Positions 23,998 through 28,172 of a DNA stretch of 28,172 bases are shown here, piece by piece. Source of the DNA: Candidatus Coatesiibacteriota bacterium (GTDB taxonomy: Bacteria; B130-G9); the NCBI GenBank assembly GCA_003647755.1, contig QMNL01000001.1, forward strand, positions 1 to 28,172. Reading direction: 5' to 3'. Below the pieces are notes generated by a model that saw only the letters and a list, made by a program, of their open reading frames with translations, ran no database searches and had not been told where the DNA came from. Made by a program: the position numbers and the translations under genes. Each line of letters begins with the position of its first letter. Positions within the stretch are counted from its first letter, which is position 1.

Positions 23998-24357
23998 GTG
24001 CAAGTAGACGTTTCCGAACAGGATGGGACGAAGATCGTAACGGTCTCGGGACGGGTGGAGCAACCTGGGAGCCGTAAACTTCGGGAGGCTCTTGAAATGC
24101 TTGTATCAGGCGAAAAGCCGAAGATTGCGGCTGACCTTTCACAGGTGAACTACCTTGACAGCAGCGCGTTGGGCGTTCTGGTCTCCACATTGAAATCAGC
24201 CAAGAGCCGGGGCGGAGACCTGAGGCTTTCTGGGCTGCACGACATGGTGATGGATGTCTTCAGGATCACGCGGCTTTCAAGCATCTTCCAGATATATCCA
24301 ACTCTTTCCGACGCCCTGAACTGTTTTAAAGAGGAGACCGGTTTGCCATCTGGGTAA
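23998..24357 (+). CDS. STAS-domain anti-sigma factor antagonist
   Basis: A 119-residue protein consisting of a single STAS domain like SpoIIAA/RsbV, which in partner-switching systems binds an anti-sigma kinase when its serine is not phosphorylated. The signature VNYLDSSALGVLVSTLKSAKSRGG (50-73) has the expected phosphorylatable serine, S56 by comparison with SpoIIAA. The domain is complete. Start GTG 23998 with GAGG upstream; no ATG is in frame. No serine kinase (RsbW type), PP2C phosphatase or sigma factor lies in the window, so its partner is elsewhere. The stop is only 6 bases before the nicotinate phosphoribosyltransferase start, so the two are probably translated from one message. Confidence 0.92.
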   Translation: MQVDVSEQDGTKIVTVSGRVEQPGSRKLREALEMLVSGEKPKIAADLSQVNYLDSSALGVLVSTLKSAKSRGGDLRLSGLHDMVMDVFRITRLSSIFQIYPTLSDALNCFKEETGLPSG

Positions 24358-24363
24358 CAACGA

Positions 24364-25422
24364 ATGGCAAACAAGAAGAGGCTCGACCCCAGCACTTTCA
24401 ACATACCCGAGGACAGCATCCGCGCTGGGCATTATACGGACAAATACTTCGTCCGGGCGCGCGAGATACTGAAGAGAGATGGCCGCCACCCGAAGGTTCT
24501 GATGCAGATCTTCCAGAAAGACGACGTTATCGTCTGCGGCACGGACGAGGCGATCGGCATCATCAAGCGTTGTGCGGACAAGCCGGAGAGCATCAAGATA
24601 ATGTCTCTTCAAGACGGCGAATCGGCTAAGCCTTACGAGACCGTGATGACAATCGAGGGCGATTACGCCTCGTTTGCTCACTTGGAGACGCTTTATCTCG
24701 GCGTCCTGGCTCGGCAGACGAAGGTAGCGACGAACACACGCCGGGCAGTAGAGGCGGCCGGAGGCAAACAGGTGCTCTTTTTTTCTGCCCGGTTTGATCA
24801 TTTTTTGAACCAACCGGGCGATGGGTATGCTGCGCACATAGGAGGGGCTGCTGCTGTCTCGACAGACGCACAGGGCATGTGGTTTGATCAGGAGGGCATA
24901 GGCACGCTCCCGCACGGCCTCATCGCCGCGTACGACGGCGATACTGTGAAGGCGACACGGAAGTTCGCGGACTTAATGCCCGAGCCCGTGCGGGTTATCT
25001 CGCTGGTTGATTTCGACAACGACTCAGTCGGGACGTCGCTTGCGGTGGCCAGGGCGCTCGGCAAGCGCCTGTGGGGCGTTCGGCTGGACACCGCGGGGAC
25101 GATGGTGGACCGGTCGGTCGTGCCACAGATGTCCGACTTTGACCCGACCGGGGTCAACGAGGTCCTCGTTCGGAACGTCAGAACTGCGTTGGACACCGAG
25201 GGATTTGGCTACGTCAAGATCGTCGTCAGCGGCGGCTTCACGGCTGAGAAGATAGCACGGTTTGAGGCGAATAACGTCCCCGTGGATGCTTACGGCGTGG
25301 GTAGCTCGCTGCTCAGGGGGTCCTTCGACTACACGGCGGACGTCGTCGTGGTCAATGGCCGGCCCTGTGCGAAGGTTGGGCGCCGCTTTCGACCAAACCC
25401 CCGGCTGAAGCTGGTGAAGTAG
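24364..25422 (+). CDS. Nicotinate phosphoribosyltransferase (NAD salvage)
   Basis: Makes nicotinate mononucleotide from nicotinate and PRPP. The 352-residue protein begins near AGHYTDKYFVRA (21-32), the family's GxxTDxYF motif. It has FAHLETLYLGVLARQT (104-119), SARFDHFLNQPGDGYAAHIGG, GTLPHGLIAAYDGD (180-193) with the conserved H184, SLVDFDNDSVGTSLAVARALG and GVRLDTAG (238-245), and a late VDAYGVGSSLL. It resembles the compact, archaeal-like branch rather than E. coli PncB, so I give no symbol. A related QPRTase-fold enzyme for another base is less likely. It ends the plus-strand run and faces the minus-strand HNH gene. nadA, for de novo synthesis, is 1.2 kb away. Confidence 0.88.
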   Translation: MANKKRLDPSTFNIPEDSIRAGHYTDKYFVRAREILKRDGRHPKVLMQIFQKDDVIVCGTDEAIGIIKRCADKPESIKIMSLQDGESAKPYETVMTIEGDYASFAHLETLYLGVLARQTKVATNTRRAVEAAGGKQVLFFSARFDHFLNQPGDGYAAHIGGAAAVSTDAQGMWFDQEGIGTLPHGLIAAYDGDTVKATRKFADLMPEPVRVISLVDFDNDSVGTSLAVARALGKRLWGVRLDTAGTMVDRSVVPQMSDFDPTGVNEVLVRNVRTALDTEGFGYVKIVVSGGFTAEKIARFEANNVPVDAYGVGSSLLRGSFDYTADVVVVNGRPCAKVGRRFRPNPRLKLVK

Positions 25423-25593
25423 CTCTGCGCGCACAGATAAAAGACAGCTGACTGTGATTCCGGTGCGGACCAAATCCTGCCGGATGGGCCCAGGTCCCGG
25501 CAAGCCTATGTTGCGCCTAATACAAACTTATGGGACGTCAGAGTTCGACAATCTGCGGCGCGACCACACTGCCCTGCCTGCGAGATACGAACC

Positions 25594-26406
25594 TTAGGGA
25601 GCTTGCTCGGCCAGGCCTCTGGCGGGATTCTCTCTTCCGAATATGACTTGGAGGTGATACTCCAAGAAAGTTTTTTCAATCTTATGCTTTTGCAGGATTA
25701 GAGGCTTTCCGATTCCAGCCACGCTCGGGTCAATGCTGACAAGGCTGGAATCAGAAGGGGCCAGCCCTATAACCCCATAGTCGAACATCGCGTGGTGCAG
25801 AGGGCATAGGGCAATGAGGTTACCCTCCACATCATCTCCGTTGTGAGGTGCACCCAGCGGCCGGATGTGGTGCATCTCGCAGTAGCCCAGGCCCCCAGGC
25901 AAAGCAAATGTGTAGCCACATATCTGACACCGGTAGTCATAGAGCCCCTTCATGAAACGTGCTAGCGCGGTGTCACGTATTATCCTATTGATGGTCACGG
26001 TCCTCCTGGTCAGGTCATGGGTTCGCCGCGACGCGCCCACCGTTTCGAAAGGCGTCTCGCCAACATCAGACGCCTTCCGGCTCTTAAGCGCCGCCCAGTG
26101 CTGTTTCCAGTGTCGGAAGGCCTTTAACCCTTTACTAGACCAATACTCGCTTGAGGGATTGAAGTCCAGACCGCTCACCTGTTTCACGTATTCGATGAAA
26201 ACAGAGGCGCTGCTGTGCATTAGTCCTCTCGCCTGCGTTTCCCGAAGGTCAATTTCGAGCTTATCGTGGAAGTAGCCAAGTAGTTTCTGGACTAACGAAA
26301 CCTCCTCCCCAGCCAACCTTGTCTCCAGAATCTCAAGATAAAACTCAAAGCCCAACTCAACAGCGGATGGATTTCTTCGCCAGGGGATTCTCTCCAGCGT
26401 GCTCAC
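25594..26406 (-). CDS. HNH endonuclease domain protein
   Basis: A 270-residue protein with a C-terminal HNH nuclease domain of the HNH_2/McrA-like type. C160 and C163 (YRCQICGY), the catalytic HH at 179-180 (CEMHHIRPLGAPHNGDD), N196 (EGNLIALCP), C201 and H204-H205 (CPLHHAMFDYGVIG) make the metal and zinc sites, which appear intact. Residues 1-155 are helical and not recognisable; they may bind DNA or a partner. Start GTG 26406 has an excellent ribosome site, AGGAGGTG, seven bases upstream. It stands alone, with 219 bases to nadA on one side and the converging NAD salvage gene on the other. It could be a restriction-like or defence nuclease; no methylase or other restriction component accompanies it. 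Confidence 0.88.
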   Translation of the reverse strand: MSTLERIPWRRNPSAVELGFEFYLEILETRLAGEEVSLVQKLLGYFHDKLEIDLRETQARGLMHSSASVFIEYVKQVSGLDFNPSSEYWSSKGLKAFRHWKQHWAALKSRKASDVGETPFETVGASRRTHDLTRRTVTINRIIRDTALARFMKGLYDYRCQICGYTFALPGGLGYCEMHHIRPLGAPHNGDDVEGNLIALCPLHHAMFDYGVIGLAPSDSSLVSIDPSVAGIGKPLILQKHKIEKTFLEYHLQVIFGRENPARGLAEQAP

Positions 26407-26413
26407 TCGTTTT

Positions 26414-26421
26414 CACCTCCT
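26414..26421 (-). promoter_or_regulatory. Strong ribosome binding site of the HNH gene
   Basis: AGGAGGTG with a seven-base spacer to GTG 26406 is the nearest to consensus of any gene in the window, and it decides the GTG start. Confidence 0.8.
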
Positions 26422-26554
26422 GTTCGCGCAGGAATCAAGTTTACTGCTGACAGAAGATCGTAGCTAGAACGCATTTCTTTCTGCATGCAGCTCCTCAGGC
26501 AATAGGTCCTTTGGACTTTGCCCCGGACCTGGCCACTAGCCGCTCTCCAGGAAA

Positions 26555-26595
26555 TTGACACAGCGTATTGAGTAGATTCGACACTGCTTTGTCAA
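26555..26595. repeat. Imperfect inverted repeat between nadA and the HNH gene
   Basis: TTGACACAGC (26555-26564) and GCTTTGTCAA (26586-26595) are inverted copies with one mismatch, 21 bases apart. Each arm contains a perfect TTGACA facing inward. On the minus strand the arm at 26595-26590 could be a -35 box for the HNH gene, though the -10 region is weak (CTCAAT). It could be an operator; the evidence is slight. Confidence 0.35.
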
Positions 26596-26625
26596 CAAAA
26601 GACCATCCCGTCTGTGCGCCAGCAA

Positions 26626-27549
26626 CTAGTCCCTCGGCACGGCGAGCATGCGCTCTATCGGGCGCCGGGCCCGCTCAGCGATGTCCGGCGGGATCCGGAC
26701 GGGATAACTGTCCTTCTCAAGCGAGCGCACGATCGATTGCAGCGTGGTCATCTTCATGTTCGGGCAGAGAAGCGCTGCGGACGGGCAATAGAAGCGCTTG
26801 CCGGGATTTTGCTTCGATAGTGGATATAGCATGCCGACCTCGGTGGTGACGATGAACTCATCCGCGTCAGATTCCCTGGCGAACTTCAGCATCCCCGCGG
26901 TTGAGAGCGCCGCATCAGAGAGCTCGACAACGTCCAGCGGGCACTCGGGATGGGTCATCACCAGGGCATCAGGGTGTTTTTTCTTTGCAGCCCGAATCTC
27001 GTCCGCCTTAACGTAATGGTGCGCAGGGCAGAACCCCTTCCATAGAATCACCTCGCGGCCGGCCATCTTCCCTGCATACTCGCCGAGGTGCATGTCGGGC
27101 ACGAAGACGATCGGTTTAGACTTCGGCAGAGACCTAAGAACGGACACGGCGTTTGCCGACGTGCAGCATACATCGCTCTCGGCCTTCACCTCGGCCGTCG
27201 AGTTCACGTAGGTAACAACAAGGCTTCCCGGATGCTTCTCCTTCATGTCCCGGACCTCCGCCGCCGTCGCCATGTGCGCCATCGGGCATGACGCCCGCTC
27301 CTCCGGGATGAGAACAAGCTTCTCCGGAGCGAGGACCGCCGCCGTCTGCGCCATGAAATCTACGCCGCAGAATACTATGACGTCTGCGTCGCTCTCGGCA
27401 GCCTTCCGCGACAGGCCCAGCGAATCGCCCTGAAAGTCGGCTATGTCCTGAATGACAGCTGGCTGGTAATTGTGGGCCAGGATTATGGCGTTTCGCTTGC
27501 GCCTGAGCCTGTCAATCGCCTCAATCAATCTATCGTTCTCGCTGGTCAT
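26626..27549 (-). CDS. nadA: Quinolinate synthase A
   Basis: 4Fe-4S enzyme that condenses iminoaspartate with dihydroxyacetone phosphate to quinolinate in de novo NAD synthesis. The 307-residue length is normal for the short form. AIILAHNYQPAVIQDIADFQGDSLGLS (21-47) is the family start. The likely cluster ligands are C88 (ERASCPMAHM), C174 (WKGFCPAHHY) and C262 (LCPNMKMTTL), spaced 86 and 88 residues apart as in characterised NadA. TYVNSTAEVKA, FVPDMHLGEY and MTHPECP are also present. The ATG at 27549 follows AAGGAAGAG closely. nadB and nadC are not in the window. It stands between the HNH gene and lon, each separated by more than 100 bases. Confidence 0.96.
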   Translation of the reverse strand: MTSENDRLIEAIDRLRRKRNAIILAHNYQPAVIQDIADFQGDSLGLSRKAAESDADVIVFCGVDFMAQTAAVLAPEKLVLIPEERASCPMAHMATAAEVRDMKEKHPGSLVVTYVNSTAEVKAESDVCCTSANAVSVLRSLPKSKPIVFVPDMHLGEYAGKMAGREVILWKGFCPAHHYVKADEIRAAKKKHPDALVMTHPECPLDVVELSDAALSTAGMLKFARESDADEFIVTTEVGMLYPLSKQNPGKRFYCPSAALLCPNMKMTTLQSIVRSLEKDSYPVRIPPDIAERARRPIERMLAVPRD

Positions 27550-27653
27550 CTCTTCCTTCTCTCGCTGATGCGACCAAATAAATACTAAAACAGAAGCCCG
27601 ACTCAGGCGTTAATAGAATCAAACATTTGAGCACCGGCAGGCATCCTCAGCCT

Positions 27654-28172
27654 CTAATTCGAGGTCTGGGGCTTCGGGCTGTCTGCAAACGCTATTTTAA
27701 GTGCTTCCTCAATGTGGGTCACAAAATGAAACTTGAGCCCCGCCTTGATCTTGTCCTCAACCTCCGAAAACTCCTTCTGATTCTCCGCCGGAAGTAGGAC
27801 CTCCGTTATCCCAGCTCGCTGCGCAGCGAGTATCTTCTCCTTCAAGCCGCCAATTGGCAAGATGTTGCCACGTAGCGTGATCTCGCCGGTCATCGCAACA
27901 TTCGCCCTGACCGGTCTTTTGCTCAGAGCCGATATCAATGCAACTGCGATCGTTATACCAGCTGATGGGCCATCTTTCGGAATCGCACCCGCTGGAACGT
28001 GAATATGGATGTCCATCTTGGAGTGGAAGTCTGCCGGAAGACCAAACTCCTCTGCCCTTGAGCGCGCAAAGCTTCTCGCCGCCTGTGCCGATTCCTTCAT
28101 CACCTCCCCAAGATGGCCCGTCAAAAGAAGCTGACCACTGCCCGGCATCGTCGCAACCTCGATGAAAAGCAC
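27654..28172 (-). CDS. lon: Lon protease, C-terminal proteolytic part (cut by window end)
   Basis: The last 172 residues of an ATP-dependent Lon protease (peptidase S16), which degrades damaged and regulatory proteins. It shows GQLLLTGHLGEVMKESAQAA, HIHVPAGAIPKDGPSAGITI with the catalytic Ser (residue 70 of the visible part), TGEITLRGNILPIGGLKEKILAA with the catalytic Lys (residue 113) and LPAENQKEF. The Ser-Lys distance of 43 equals that in E. coli Lon. The gene continues beyond 28172, where the N-terminal and AAA+ domains must lie; a GTG at the very edge is an internal codon, not the start. The stop is 104 bases before nadA. Confidence 0.97.
   Translation of the reverse strand: MLFIEVATMPGSGQLLLTGHLGEVMKESAQAARSFARSRAEEFGLPADFHSKMDIHIHVPAGAIPKDGPSAGITIAVALISALSKRPVRANVAMTGEITLRGNILPIGGLKEKILAAQRAGITEVLLPAENQKEFSEVEDKIKAGLKFHFVTHIEEALKIAFADSPKPQTSN

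Overview
The window looks like chromosome from an uncultured, free-living, probably Gram-negative bacterium that I cannot place in a phylum. It carries bacterial housekeeping genes (asnS, yicC, clpX, rsmE, apt, nadA, lon), an envelope polysaccharide flippase and an O-antigen-ligase-like protein. Most of the central part is soluble two-component and cyclic-di-GMP signalling. Intergenic stretches hold clusters of short GC-rich palindromes of the kind common in metagenome-derived genomes. I see no tRNA or rRNA gene, no insertion sequence, no phage gene and no CRISPR array.

Left part (1-5899, all minus strand). An RNA and protein quality-control string runs clpX, yicC, a YhaM-type exoribonuclease and asnS. 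asnS leaves the window at base 1 and overlaps the preceding gene by 4 bases. Upstream lies a divergent ATP-type PEP carboxykinase gene with its own intrinsic terminator.

Positions 5900-9799 (plus strand). A 756-base intergenic stretch holds a hairpin cluster framed by 24-base inverted repeats. It is followed by a B12-binding radical SAM protein whose real start seems to lie upstream of its first ATG, and by a flippase that converges on and overlaps the next gene.

Positions 9734-20929 (minus strand). A string of signalling genes reads, in transcription order: diguanylate cyclase with a degenerate receiver, PAS-GAF-PAS histidine kinase, single-domain response regulator, REC-PAS histidine kinase, HDOD protein, and a GAF/H-box/HD-GYP hybrid with missing catalytic residues. 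None has an evident membrane segment. Downstream, after 209 bases, is a three-part O-antigen ligase/TPR/beta-sandwich protein. The layout suggests cytosolic signals controlling surface polysaccharide through phosphotransfer and cyclic-di-GMP. This block is the best candidate for an undescribed system.

Right part (20930-28172). A second palindromic intergenic element precedes a plus-strand run: rsmE, a SLOG-family TIGR00725 protein, acylphosphatase, apt, a STAS anti-sigma antagonist and nicotinate phosphoribosyltransferase. On the minus strand follow an HNH nuclease, nadA, and the C-terminal proteolytic part of lon, which is cut by the window end. NAD salvage (nicotinate phosphoribosyltransferase) and NAD synthesis (nadA) lie close together but are transcribed convergently, with the HNH gene between them.
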